64,000 nt of DNA from Corythucha ciliata (taxonomy: Eukaryota; Arthropoda; Insecta; Hemiptera; Tingidae), in NCBI GenBank assembly GCA_038030265.1, contig CM075942.1, forward strand, positions 52,356,751-52,420,750, in the 5' to 3' direction. This document shows positions 12,100 through 23,190 of this stretch, one piece after another (within the stretch, counting starts at the first letter, position 1; the number at the start of each line of letters is the position of its first letter). The notes under the pieces are model-generated. The model had not been told where the DNA came from and did no database searches. It saw only the letters and a program-made list of their open reading frames with translations. The position numbers were made by a program, and so were the translations under genes.

Positions 12100-13048
12100 T
12101 AAGCTTTGCACACATTTTTTACGTTTGCCTTCACCCATATTTTATCCACGATGACTCCTTCATTTTATGAACACGAGCGACTGACAGTACCGCCAAGGTA
12201 AATCTACAAAGAGAGAGAAGTGTAGACGATTCTTATAAGCTCGTTTACGGGTAAAACGGCGATTTTATTCCTTTCGTTTTCCAAGTTTGAGCGATGGTTT
12301 TTAAAACTATTTTGAAAAAAAAAAAGAAGTAAAAGATACAAATCTTGACAGTCGAAAGTTTAATACTCCTTCGACCATTTTCAGAAAAGACTCTTTAATG
12401 CGTTAAAAATAGGGGGATGGGAAGTTACTACAACCGTAAATCGCAGGAAAGATGCACCTGCCAGGTGGGCAGGAATCCTCCTCCCCCTCTCCATCTCCAC
12501 CCTACCTAACACTCAAACCATCTGTTCGGTTCCATCCATTTCCGTCAAGATTTTCAGCGAGAAATTCGCCGCGCACGAAATCTCACCCAGATCCATCCCC
12601 ACCACCTCCGGTAGCTGTTTTACCCCAGTTTTGATCGTAGAAACCCAGAAAAGTGAACTATACGAGACGAATGCTAAGTTATTTCGTGTTTTTTCACCCC
12701 TCATGCCCTTGCTTTTTATTTTTCCTCGCTTTTTTTCCCCCCTCCCTTGTTGCTCCCCAGTGATCTTTTTATAAAAAATAACAGGGTCGATTCTTTCGCC
12801 GTTATTTCTATATTTTTCTTTTCTTTTTCCTTTTTTATTATTATTTTCTTTAAGGTTGTGTGGATTGGGGGGGGGTGAGGGTAAGCATGAAAAAGAGATC
12901 GAGCTTTTTCTTCGATTCCTGTTTTAGCCTACTGCTCAACTTAATCGATGGATCTTCACGTCAAGAATGAATGCTGGCCGATACAGTGAACTGTGAAGGC
13001 GTACTCCTATACTCATTTCCCGCTATCACAATTCACAAAACGTAACCC

Positions 13049-13051
<3 letters not shown>
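12100..13051. other. No recognisable gene
   Basis: Unique sequence with pyrimidine tracts (12480-12620 is Ser/Pro-coding only because it is CCT/TCC-rich) and T-rich runs near 12730-12850. No motif, TIR or array is visible. Confidence 0.4.

Positions 13052-13092
<41 letters not shown>
13052..13092 (+). repeat. Poly-T run (41 bp)
   Basis: An uninterrupted T41 homopolymer followed by AAGG. There is no adjacent retrotransposon 3' end that I can recognise on the minus strand, so I do not call it a poly-A tail of an insertion, although that remains possible. Confidence 0.9.
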
Positions 13093-13095
<3 letters not shown>

Positions 13096-15384
13096 GTAAA
13101 GTTACCTGTGAAATTCCTCCAAAATGCGCCTTTCTTTTCACTTGCTGGAAGTACCAGCCACACAACAAGGGAATGCCAGAATTCCGCCGATGTCGTGCCC
13201 TCTCGCGACCTTTTTTTTATCGGTTTGCACGTACCTAATTAGTCAATTCATTAGGTTCGTAGCACCATGCACGAGGACAAAAAGAAAAGAAAAGTTTTAT
13301 GTTCCGTGTCTTTTTGCACAGGGATGAACACATTTGAATACAACAAACTTGAATTCTTCGGTGCTATCTTTTTAAACGCCCCATCGACCACAACACCAGG
13401 CACATTGAAAGTGTAATGAACTATCCGGTTTTTTTTTTTAAACGGTTAATTTGAACAAAGTGAATGCTGGGGCGGCGGTTGGGGCTAATTTAAATTCAAA
13501 CGATGGAATTGTGTAAAATATTTCAGCCCATTGTAGCGCGTTCGCGCTTTTGGTCAATGAGAGAAGAGTTTGGAAACGCCCCGTCTGAAGGTGATAAACA
13601 CTCGCCAAGGTGAATAGTAAACACTTTTTTTTTCAGTGGCTCTGGGTAGACCGTGAGAAACGTCGTCTCAGTCGAAGGGTTGAACAATAGAGGGAGCACT
13701 GAGCGTTTCCTTTTGGGTCCGAAGACCAACCCTTAAGCGTTCATATAGCCGCATCCGCGCCGCATGAAGAGGTCGTCCGCCGTAAACAAAATAATGACGA
13801 CAGTCACAAAGAAACGCGCTGTCTTTGTTTCACTTCACTATAAGTGCAAATTGCATGGAACGAATTATCGGCAAGGACCACCGCCTGCAGTTTTTTCACC
13901 CTCACAGTATTTATTTTAAAGCCTCCCCCAGTTCTAATTGAAATCCAAGGACGGACGATGTATCTATAATAATTCAACCGTATAAACAAAGGTTTTTTTT
14001 TCTTTCGACTCGAAAATTGCTGATTTTTCACACTACTCATATCACCCCCCCCCCCCCCCACACGCCATCATAACCTTCTCCGGATAATTGTTTGTTTATG
14101 CTCCTCCACTGCGAGATTGAAATCTCCATATTTGTGTAGGTATTGCAATTCTATTTTCATGCGGGTACAACCCGCTTCCCTCTATTATACAATAAAAAAA
14201 ATGGGATTTAACGGCAGGGGACCGGCTAATACAGAAATATATTTCTGTACATTGCGCTTTAGTTGTGGGAGGAGGGGTGTGGATTAGCGCGGATGAAAGT
14301 TCCTGTAAGATCAAATCAATGTTCAGTTTGAAAGAGGAATAACTGATTAAAGCGAAAGTATTTTTTCCTAGAGAAAAAAAAAAAAAATACCACAAGAAAA
14401 CCGTGGGACAAGTAAGAGGCTCCCGTACTAAACTGTCTCTGTTGAATTACAAATAGGTCTTTAAGCATTAACAGGATAAAGAGAAAGAGAATATAAAAAA
14501 AGTAAGAAAAAGAAAGGAAACGCCACTGTGAGAATCACGTGAGAAGAGCTAATTTCACGAGTTCTAAATAAAATTTCATCCAATCAAATTCTTTTGTTGT
14601 TCTAAAATGTCACGCAAAAAAAAATAACCATCGCCAACTTTCTTTAAAACTCGAATATCCTGTTCCGTTGATGTTTTCCTTTTTTTAATTTATTTTAATT
14701 TCAAAGGAATTATAAAAAGCCCCTGAATCAAAGGAACGTGTTACACGACGAGGATGAAGAAAACCCGTCCCCCGGTACGATCAGTCACTCTGGAGGTCCA
14801 AGGGAAAGCCAATTAAATGTGACAGTTTTTTTGAGAGTTCATTTTTTAAAAAAACATGAGAGACCCATGTTTGCCACCATCACGACGAGACCAATACTGC
14901 ATTTTGACATAAATGAAATGCACTAAAATATATTTTAGATTCCCCCCCCCACTGCAAAAATCAGGTTAGTGGTGTGCTAATGACGTCGCTGTACCTGTTA
15001 TAAAGGTTAATTTTGAGGAGTCGACCGAGGTTTAGTGGGTGGGGGGTTTTGGTAACAAGTTTTCTCAGATAATTTATTATAAAAAATGAAGGCCTTGAAT
15101 TTCTAATTTCTAAGTGATTGCAGCGGGGCATACGCAGGCCATGTCACCGGCTCTTATTATAGGGACGAGATTTCAGACTAGACTCAAAAAGAGGACCAGC
15201 GAGAAGACTGCCCGGAGAATACGCACGGCCCATTCAAAACGGTAAAGAGCGACTGGAATCGAGGAAAGACCCCCCCCCCTCTCACTTTAAGCTGCTTGTT
15301 TGACTAAAATTCCCACTCGATTATATCGGATTTTGATTATTTTTCGAAAATATCTTCAAGGGAGTAAGTGGGCGATTTTCAAGG
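13093..15384. other. No recognisable gene; homopolymers and a 20-bp palindrome
   Basis: Runs of C occur at 14045-14059 (15 bp), 14942-14950 and 15270-15279. A perfect 20-bp palindrome (TACAGAAATA and its mirror) lies at 14230-14249. Frames of up to 99 codons (14096-14395 minus) match nothing I know. Nothing else stands out. Confidence 0.4.
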
Positions 15385-15600
15385 CTAATTTTTCAAATTG
15401 TTTTCGCGGCAAAAATTAAGAAAAAGTGGTAATTCTAGACCAAAAATGAAATGAAAAAACTCTCATTCGCGGAGAAAAACACCAATTCACAGAAACGAAA
15501 AAATCCAGAAAACGACGATTCGCGGTTTCGTAGCTCGGCTTCAAATTTACCAGCTTTGCTTGAAAAATCGCTAATTCACGGCAAAAATCTAAAACATTTC
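15385..15600 (-). repeat. Family A array, short block
   Basis: About seven units of the type CGCGGCAAAAATTAAGAAAAA with the core on the minus strand, including an insert reading GTTTCGTAGCTCGGCTTC. It passes directly into family B at about 15600 with an apparent switch of core orientation. Confidence 0.65.
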
Positions 15601-16475
15601 CCAAAATTGGTTTTTAGTGTGCATATTCCACGTTATTGGGTTTTGAATGCAGTAACCCGCAAAATTTGGGTCTAACAACGAAAATGCGCAAAATTATTTT
15701 TTTTTAGTGAACCAGACGGGCAAACAAGTTTTTTTTTTTTGAAACGGACCATGAATGAAGAAAATTTGGTGATTTTTAGAGAGCCAGTCCAGCGAAAATG
15801 GGTTGTTTGTGAGCAAAATCTGCGGAATTGGAGTTTTAGACGGCCAGACGGTCAAAATTCCGTGAAATTGGTTGTTAAAAGTGAACATTGAGTGGAATAT
15901 GGTGATTTTTAGTGAGAAAGACACGCAAACATGGGGTTTTTATGAGAAATTGGTGGGTTTTTTGGAGCTCAAGTGGATTTACAATGTAAAAAATCCATAT
16001 TTAGAAATGTTTTTCAAATGAACCTGACCCAGGAAAATGGGTTCTCGGCAAGAACCCGAGAGTTTTTTTTGTGTGTGTGCGCAGAATCTGCGTACCACCT
16101 TTAGAGTTGGCTGGGCAGCAAAAATGAAATAAAAATTCGCGAACTCGATTTATTTTGCTAACCGACCCACGAAAATGGTTTTCTTGCAAATGCAATCATC
16201 GGAAATGGTTTTTTAGTGAGGTAAAGGGTTTTTTGTGACCTAGACACACTAAAATGGTTTTTTAGTGACCCAACAAGTATTTTTTGGGAGAAAAATCCAC
16301 GATATTGGCGTTTAGATTATAGGTCACTCCGCAAAATTGGTTGCGTTCTGCAACAAAAATATAAAAAAATTGATTTCTTACAGCGAGCCGGACCCACGAA
16401 TTTTTTTGTTTTTAGCGAATGGAACTCACGAAAATGGTTTTTTACTGACCCAAACCCGCCAAATTTTCCGTGGAG
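15601..16475 (+). repeat. Family B array, core forward
   Basis: About 27 diverged units of the pattern GACCCACGAAAATGG followed by TTTTTTAGTGACCC. Clear copies lie at about 16150-16275 and 16395-16450. Several units contain a T8-T12 expansion (15697, 15729). No credible coding frame. Confidence 0.8.
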
Positions 16476-16520
16476 AAATGGCCTGGTTTACTACCTTATA
16501 GGAACCACGGCGTACGACAA

Positions 16521-16536
16521 GTGGTACGCGTACCAC
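16521..16536. repeat. Perfect 16-bp palindrome GTGGTACGCGTACCAC
   Basis: The sequence equals its own reverse complement over 16 bases. It lies just after the B array in unique sequence. A 16-bp perfect palindrome is modestly unusual. No TIR pair was found around it. Confidence 0.8.
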
Positions 16537-19195
16537 ATTTCGAAATTCCGGCATTATTAGAACCGTATAGCCTGTTGCAGGCCTTACCTCAACGATTTAA
16601 ACGTTGTTAACAGAGAGAGAAGAAAAAAATGAGCATTTCATCTTCTCGCTATTTTAAAACCAATGAAAAACCCAATGACCCATAAATTTTAAAGGACAAA
16701 AAAAACGTGGAGGGAGGGGGGGTCTCATCTCGCTCTGTAGCCCAATTGAGGCGAAGCACAAGAAAAACGACCTCCCCCCCCCTCTTCAACCACCATTCCA
16801 CTGACTTTGTTCCTATTCGTTTTATCTCTATTATACTTTTCACCGGGTTTAGCGGCGAGATTTTTGCGGGGATTGCGGTTCGACAAAGAAGGGTCCACCG
16901 TCGATATTGTCACTCGTTTTTTTTTTTTTTTGTTCTATGAGTTTCGCGGTTAGGCCTTCTCATTTTTCAAGACGATATTGACTAATCGTTGAAAGGTGTA
17001 CAAGGGGGAGGGGGCAAGGGAAGGACTTTTTGAGAAATTTGAAAAGTCACCTCACGATCCACCAGGAAAAATACTGTTTATACCACCCCACCGGCCGCTA
17101 GACGTCATAGAACTGTGTCACCGCTGTTTTCCCGATAAAAAAAGACGACAACAAAACAATGACACAGGAAATCAGAGTGCCGATGAGAAAACGCGAAGAT
17201 TCACAATAGATGGTTTGATGGAGGGGTGGGGGCTAAAAAACGCTTCGTAAGGTACCGTTTTTCTACTCTTTCAAGAGTTTTTAAGGACACTCGTGGATGC
17301 TCGCGAATCTTTCCTCAGATACAAAACCAATAAACTCTTTAGTCCGAGTATCGCATGTCAAGCGAAAATCAATAATGAGCCAAGGGGGTTGGTAGTCATT
17401 AGGGAGGGGGGAGAAGGTAATAGCTGGTTATTTGTTCTTCAGAGAAATCAAATCCTTACATTTTGTTTTGTATTTATGACCCCCCAGTCAGTCAGTCCCC
17501 CCCCTCATATAAGGGGACAATGGAAGGGCGGGAAAGCCTGACTAAAATATTGAAAGCATATGAACTCGGAGAGTTTGTGTTCAGCGGAGGAAGAAGAAAG
17601 AAAAAAAAAAAGGAGTAATGGCACTTTCATTTTTATTTTCCTTCTTCAACAGCGATCGCATCTTCCCTGCTGATAATTACACCGTTGCCGCTTCATTACA
17701 CGCCTTTTTTCACGCCGTTCAAAAAGTTCTCTTGGCAATAATTCTGAAAGTGGAAGTGACTCGAAAATGAGCTGTTCGTACGGATAATTATCTTCGGAAT
17801 GTTTTCTTTCTTGGATCTGTGCGAGCACGCGGGAGTAATCTAATTTGATCGATGACGTTGCATTGTTTCACTATAGATGTATTTTTTACCTTTTGAGTCT
17901 CCCCCCCCCCCATTACTATACAACATTGAACACTACAACTCCGAGGGCTCATCTATCAGGAAGCTGAGTCGGTTTGTTTGGTAGTTATTTAATAGACGTG
18001 CGGTTTATTACGGTTTTCGGCTGTGTGATCGCCACCAGATGCGGGGGAAAAAACCAATTTCGTCTTCTTACCTACAGTCTTCAGAAATCTTGTTTGATTG
18101 CCCATTGTTGGAGATTTGATGTTTCCACCCCCCCCCCCCTCCAACTACTACCGACTATTCTACTTCCTTTTTATAAAGTTAAAAATCTGTTAGTTCAGAA
18201 AAAATAAAGAATAGGCGGGAAGAACGTTTCGAGCGCGAAGTAGGACTAAAACACACATAATATAACGCCTCCGTGTACACCTTGCCCGTGCATCACGTGT
18301 TAAATAAAATAAAATAATAAAAAAACGGGAAAAAATGTGGCACACACGGCCGAAGGAAAAATGTGGAATGCGTTATAACAAAATTCTAGAACAATGTTAT
18401 TTTTTTTTTCTTTTAACGCATAAAACAGAAAATGTAGTACATTGCTTCAATGTCCCCCTTTTAAGCCGCGTAAAGTCGATTTTATGGTATTCAGAGAACA
18501 TTAAAAGTGTCATCAAATGACCTTAGAAGGTCACCTGCGGCTTTTTTAGTTTCGATGGATGGTGGTGACGGGTGGCGGCGCGGGTCCACTGAAATGAGAC
18601 GCCTCATTAAACGGGGCTCTCGATCGTGCCTTTTCACTTAGCATCGGCTATTATTCTCGCCTCGAGTTAACTACTGCTTCTTCATTTTTTTTTTCTAGGG
18701 GTAAAGGTGACTGGGATAGTGGTGGGGCGGGGGTGGATTAACAACAGAAGTGACGTATAGGTTTATTCGCCTGGCGGTCTGTCGAAGAATGATTCACGGA
18801 AAAGAAGGCACGATTTCACATTATGGGGCCGCTTGAATCATCTTAACATAAACTGTTTAAGACACTATTTTCACGTATTCGCGTGTTCTAAAACAGTTGC
18901 GATGAAAATTTGGCATTGTGTGAGTGAAGGGGGGGGGGGTTTCGCGGTCAAAGTTAACGCCTTAAAGCAAGTGAAGGTGAGATAGACGATTTGGCGTAAC
19001 CGTCAAATAGCGAGACTCTCAGAATAATTACTGATCCATGACGTGAACGACTGGATTATAGAAGTAGAATCGCGTCAATTAGCTAAGGAAGATGAGGTGG
19101 GTAGTGGTGAAGAGGAATAGATTCACTCAGTCACAGACAGTGTGGGAAGATTTTATTTGTGTCGATGACAAGGAAGAAGAGGGGTTATAGGACGA
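16537..19195. other. No recognisable gene
   Basis: Unique sequence with C or G runs at 17901-17911, 18128-18139 and 18929-18939. Open frames of 60-84 codons on both strands (for example 16996-17250) have no recognised motif. No array or TIR pair was found. Confidence 0.4.
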
Positions 19196-19462
19196 AATCA
19201 CAAAATTTCGGCCAAGCAAAAACCAAGACAGCCTTGCATCGCCAAGTGATTGATCGAGCTGTCCAAAATTTGGTTTTTCACGTTGCCCGGAGCCATCAAA
19301 GTGATGACCAAAGCAAGACCAAGACCAAGACTCGAAGGTCTTGTTCTTGCACAGCAAGTCTTGGCCTTGGTCTTGTTTAGTGAAGGAAGGTCTTGGTCTT
19401 GTTCTTGTTCTTGCACACTTAGAATTGGTCTTGCTGCAAGAGTCTTACTGGTCTTGCTTTGT
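19196..19462. repeat. Inverted GTCTTG hexamer repeats
   Basis: Plus-strand CAAGAC-type repeats (CAAGACCAAGACCAAGAC, about 19315-19332, plus AACCAAGAC near 19221) face GTCTTG-type repeats (GGTCTTGGTCTTGTTCTTG, about 19338-19420, and scattered copies to 19456). The two blocks are reverse complements around a centre near 19335, so the tract can fold back. Overlapping frames of 60-76 codons on both strands are products of the hexamer and are not genes. Confidence 0.75.
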
Positions 19463-19734
19463 TGGCTTTAATTTTTTTTGTATTTACTTCGAGTGTCTGT
19501 CTTTCGTTTTGTTTCCTTTTTAAAGAAAAAAATTGCATTGCACATGAAAAAAAAACAACCTAGTTCGGGATTTATGAAATGAAAAATGTATTTTTCTGGT
19601 TTTATTCATTTATCCACACACCCCCGATATTTTTTGGATGTTCTTCGTATTTTTCCTTCATATCTCGCCCCTTACTGGAAAAATGTGACCTGACCCACCC
19701 TCCTACAACCATGTGTGGTTTGAGATTGCCAAAA
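19463..19734. other. No recognisable feature
   Basis: A short unique, T-rich spacer between the GTCTTG block and the next B array. Nothing recognisable. Confidence 0.4.
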
Positions 19735-20720
19735 TAACGAAATTTAGTTATTTAACGATCTGAGTTAATTTTTTGAACGAACCAAACCTGCTCATCTGCT
19801 TAGGAACAGCGGATTTTAATAAATCGTAAATCCCCGAAATTGGTTTTACAAAAGGTACCAAATCCAAGAAATTGAATGTGAAGAATTGAATGTGTGTGTG
19901 TGTGTTGGTAGAGCGAAATTCCCAAAAACTGGAGTTTGAAGGAGCCAAATTCACAAAATTTTACTTTTTAAAGATCGGACATCCTAGAGACTAGCGTTTA
20001 TGAGAGCCGATGGCCGAAATGACGTAATTTGGCACTTGAACCAGCCATATCCGTGAATTTATTTTTTAAAAGAGCAACATTTGGTTTTCAAAATATCGAA
20101 ATCTGTAAAAATGATTCCAGAAAGAACAATAAGGCCCCAAAATTGTTTTTTTTTTTTTCAAATAGGTAGTGAAAATATGCGAAATTAGGATATTATAAAT
20201 GGCAAAAATCCGTGAAGTATGGTATCAAAGGAGCAAAATCGGTGACATTTGGTTGCGGAAGAGCGAAAATAATTATGGTTGCGCGTCAAAATCACGAAAT
20301 TTGTTTTCTCGTTTTTCGACAATTTAGTTTTTATAATTGGCCGAACCCGTGGAACAGATTTCAGAAAGAGTCAAACTCACGTTTAGTTTTTACATAGCAA
20401 ACATCTGTGAGTGTTTAAAGGAGCCAATTTCACGAAATTACATGCAAACAACATGCAAAACTTGGGGCATTTGAATTTCGGTCTGAAATGAGCCAAATAC
20501 AGGTATTTGGGTTTGAAACGAGCGAAGTAAGTTTTCTGATCGAGCCAAACCTGTAAAAAATTGATTTCAATAAGAGCTAAAACCACGTAATTTGGTATTT
20601 AATACGTTGCGAGAAAATTCGCGAAATTGCGGAGTTCGAAATGGCAAGAATCTATGTGAAATTGGATTTTGAAGGTGCCAAATCTGAGACTTTTGTTATG
20701 GCAGAGTGATAATCTCCGGC
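19735..20720 (+). repeat. Family B array, core forward
   Basis: About 30 diverged units of the type GAGCCAAATCCGCGAAATTGG then T-rich sequence. Typical copies lie around 19840-19970, 20280-20360 and 20400-20560. A (GT)8 microsatellite at about 19890-19904 interrupts one unit. Confidence 0.8.
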
Positions 20721-20930
20721 GAAAATGGGGAAGCCCTATACCAGAAATGACCGTAGGATTCATAATGTGCGCCATAAAAGATGTGAAAATGACTCTGTAC
20801 CCTCGGTCAAAATGGCTACTAAACTGACATAGTGTCTTGTGTCCACCTTTATACTTTTCACATACATACTAATAAATAACCTGTGCCCTTGACCCGAAAA
20901 TGGCTTAAATGGCCATTAGAGATCCAAAAA
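20721..20930. repeat. Family C units, short block
   Basis: Three to five diverged units of AAAATGGCTA / AACTGAC type (AAAATGACTCTG near 20787, AAAATGGCTACTAAACTGAC near 20809, GAAAATGGCTTAAATGGCC near 20897). It bridges the B array and the A array that starts near 21055. Confidence 0.5.
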
Positions 20931-21054
20931 TAGCAGCTATGACCAGTGCCAGTTTAATAATGTTCGCTTCCCGAGGCGAGTCTTTCACCAGCTCCCCTAT
21001 CTCTTCGTTTAAACCCTCTAATAAACAATTTGTCTTGATATTCGGCCGGAAGGT

Positions 21055-22075
21055 TGCCTTGAGAAACCATGAATTGGCGTCGTTTTATTCATTTCAACCT
21101 TGATTTAGCTTTTTTCCCACACTCCAGCACTTCTTATCTCAATTTCATCGATTTTTTTTATCAGTCTTAGCTGCGAATTAGCGAATTTCCTCAATTTCTG
21201 CAAATTCGAATTTTCTTTATATGACCGCTATAACGAGCAATTTCCCAATTTTATCCATGAATTTGGACTGTGTCTAAATTTTAGCAACGTATCAGTGTTT
21301 TTTTCCACATTTACCAATGAACTGACGCTTTTCCCCGCTTGAGCTCACGAAGCCGCGAATTGGTGTTGTAATTCTAGACGAGAATTAGCGCTCTTTCCTC
21401 ATTTTGCCACGGATTAGCGATTATTTTCCATTTGAGCCCGAATTAGCAAATTTTCTCCATTTTTGCCGTGAATTAGTGCTTTTTCTCACTTGAGCTCACC
21501 GCAAAGCCGCACGAATTGATGTTTTTGCAATTTTAGCGGCGAGTTAGCGTTTTTTCTACACTTTATCCTCGGAATTGACGGTTTGTCTCAATTTTATAGG
21601 TGAATTATAATTTTTTCTCAATTCAGTAATTCTTAGTAATTTTAGCCGCGAATTACTTCCTTTTCTCAACTTAATCCGCGAATTTATCAATTTTTCTCGA
21701 ATTCAGCCGCAAAATATTATTTTATCCCGTCGTGAGGTGTATTAGCTTTGTTCTCAATTTTAGTTGAGTTTTAGCGCCTTTTACGAGCCTATTTGTGATT
21801 TTTTTTTTATTTCAGCCTTGAGTTGGCAATTTTTCTCAATCTAAGCCCCAAATTAGAGATTTTATCAATTTTGGTTCGGAAAGTTGCGTCGAGAAAGCTC
21901 AAATTAGCGGTTTTTTTGGCCAAGAATATTACAAATTTCCAACGCCTTAAAAAAAATTGGCCCGAGAACTGCACATTAATGTGCTTTCTCAGTTTTAGCC
22001 GCCTATCCTTTAAGGTCATTCTTACAATTGAGATCAGCGTATCTTGTCTATTTTAGCTGGGGAATTGCCTATAGA
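21055..22075 (+). repeat. Family A array, core forward
   Basis: The reverse-complement form of the 6.3-kb array: units read GCGAATTAGCGC then TTTTTCTCAATTTTAGC. About 30 units, typical copies at 21340-21500 and 21640-21710. Inserts of the form GCTCACGAAGCCGCGAATTG (21342) and GTTGCGTCGAGAAAGCTC (21883) are reverse-complement relatives of the inserts in the 6.3-kb array. The two open frames at 21807-22056, one on each strand, are array products. Confidence 0.8.
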
Positions 22076-22254
22076 TCCAGAAGGCGCCAAGAAAATGGCA
22101 ATGCTGCATTTTAACAAATTTATTTCTATGCTTGTAGATTCGAAATATTCATCAAATAAATGTGCTTCTAAGGCAGTTAATCGTCCATATTTTTTCCCCT
22201 CGTTTACTAAAACGAGATGTGACCCTTAGGACAAGGCGCCCCCAGACGGTCGCC

Positions 22255-22463
22255 CGGTTCAGCCCCTAAGCCGGCACTGAAAATGACCATTCGCGCCTTG
22301 AAAATGGCTAGACTGACGATTCTTGCCCTACAAATGGCCAAACTGGCAAATCAGCCGAACTGACGATTCACGCCTCGGAATCGGTGAGACGATTCGCTCC
22401 TTATAAATGGCATGTTTGACCGTTCGCACATGATTGAATGGAAAATTGAGTCAAAGTGACTGT
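22255..22463 (-). repeat. Family C array, left part
   Basis: About six units of the pattern AAAATGGCTAAACTGACGAT then TCACGCCCT. The array is interrupted by the fold-back element at 22464-22725 and resumes at 22726. Confidence 0.7.
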
Positions 22464-22725
22464 CCAGGGGGGCGATTCTATAACTTGTAAAATTTACGTG
22501 TCGTAAAATAGAAGAAGGGCGAGGGGAGGTACCTCGTTGCCATGGTTTTTACGATACCTAGTGAATTAAACTGTGGAATTTTCACGCTAGAATGTGTGGT
22601 CTCGAAGAAAAAATAATAAATTCTTGACAAATGCGTGGAAAAACCAAGGCGACGGGGTACATCCTCTCCCCCTCCTTCCCAGTTACGACACGTAAATTTT
22701 GCGAGTTACAGAATCACCCCCCTGG
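22464..22725. mobile_element. 262-bp fold-back MITE with ~90-bp TIRs, inside family C
   Basis: The ends CCAGGGGGG and CCCCCCTGG are the tips of long inverted repeats. The left arm CGATTCTATAACTTG, AAATTTACGTGTCGTAA, GGTACCTCGTTGCC mirrors the right arm (reverse complement TGATTCTGTAACTCG, AAATTTACGTGTCGTAA, TGTACCCCGTCGCC). I estimate 80-85% identity between arms over about 90 bp, with a short unique centre. It sits inside C units, so it inserted after the array formed. I see no clear target-site duplication. The superfamily is not assigned. Confidence 0.8.
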
Positions 22726-23190
22726 TTCCAAAAATGGCCAAAATGACTCTATGCGCACCCTTAAAATGGCTAAACTGACGAATCACGCCCTAAAAATAGC
22801 CAACTGGCACTTGCCGCTCGAAATATTGCCAAATTGACCATTCGTACACCATGTAATGGCAATAGGTATTCAGGAATCGAAAATGGTTTTGAACTTAAGT
22901 TGCGCCCTAAAAATTGAAAAACAGATTTATTCGCGTCAAAAATACATGCTAAGCCTGACGATTCACGTCTTAAAAATTGCTCAACTAACCCATTATGCTC
23001 TAATCTTGACTAAACTGACAACCTGAAAATGGACAAACTGGCTATTCACACTCTGAAAATTGAAAAAAAAAAAAAAAAAATGAGTCTTTGCGCCATTTTA
23101 AGCGCCACAGAAAAATAGCAAAGCCAACAACTCGAGATCCAAAAATGACCATTCACGCCCTGAAAATGATCCCCAAAAACTGACAAATTT
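22726..23190 (-). repeat. Family C array, right part
   Basis: About 14 units (AAAATGGCTAAACTGACGA, TCACGCCCTAAAAATAGCC near 22770, GATTCACGTCTTAAAAATTG near 22960), with an A18 run near 23063-23080. It grades into unique sequence near 23190. Confidence 0.7.
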
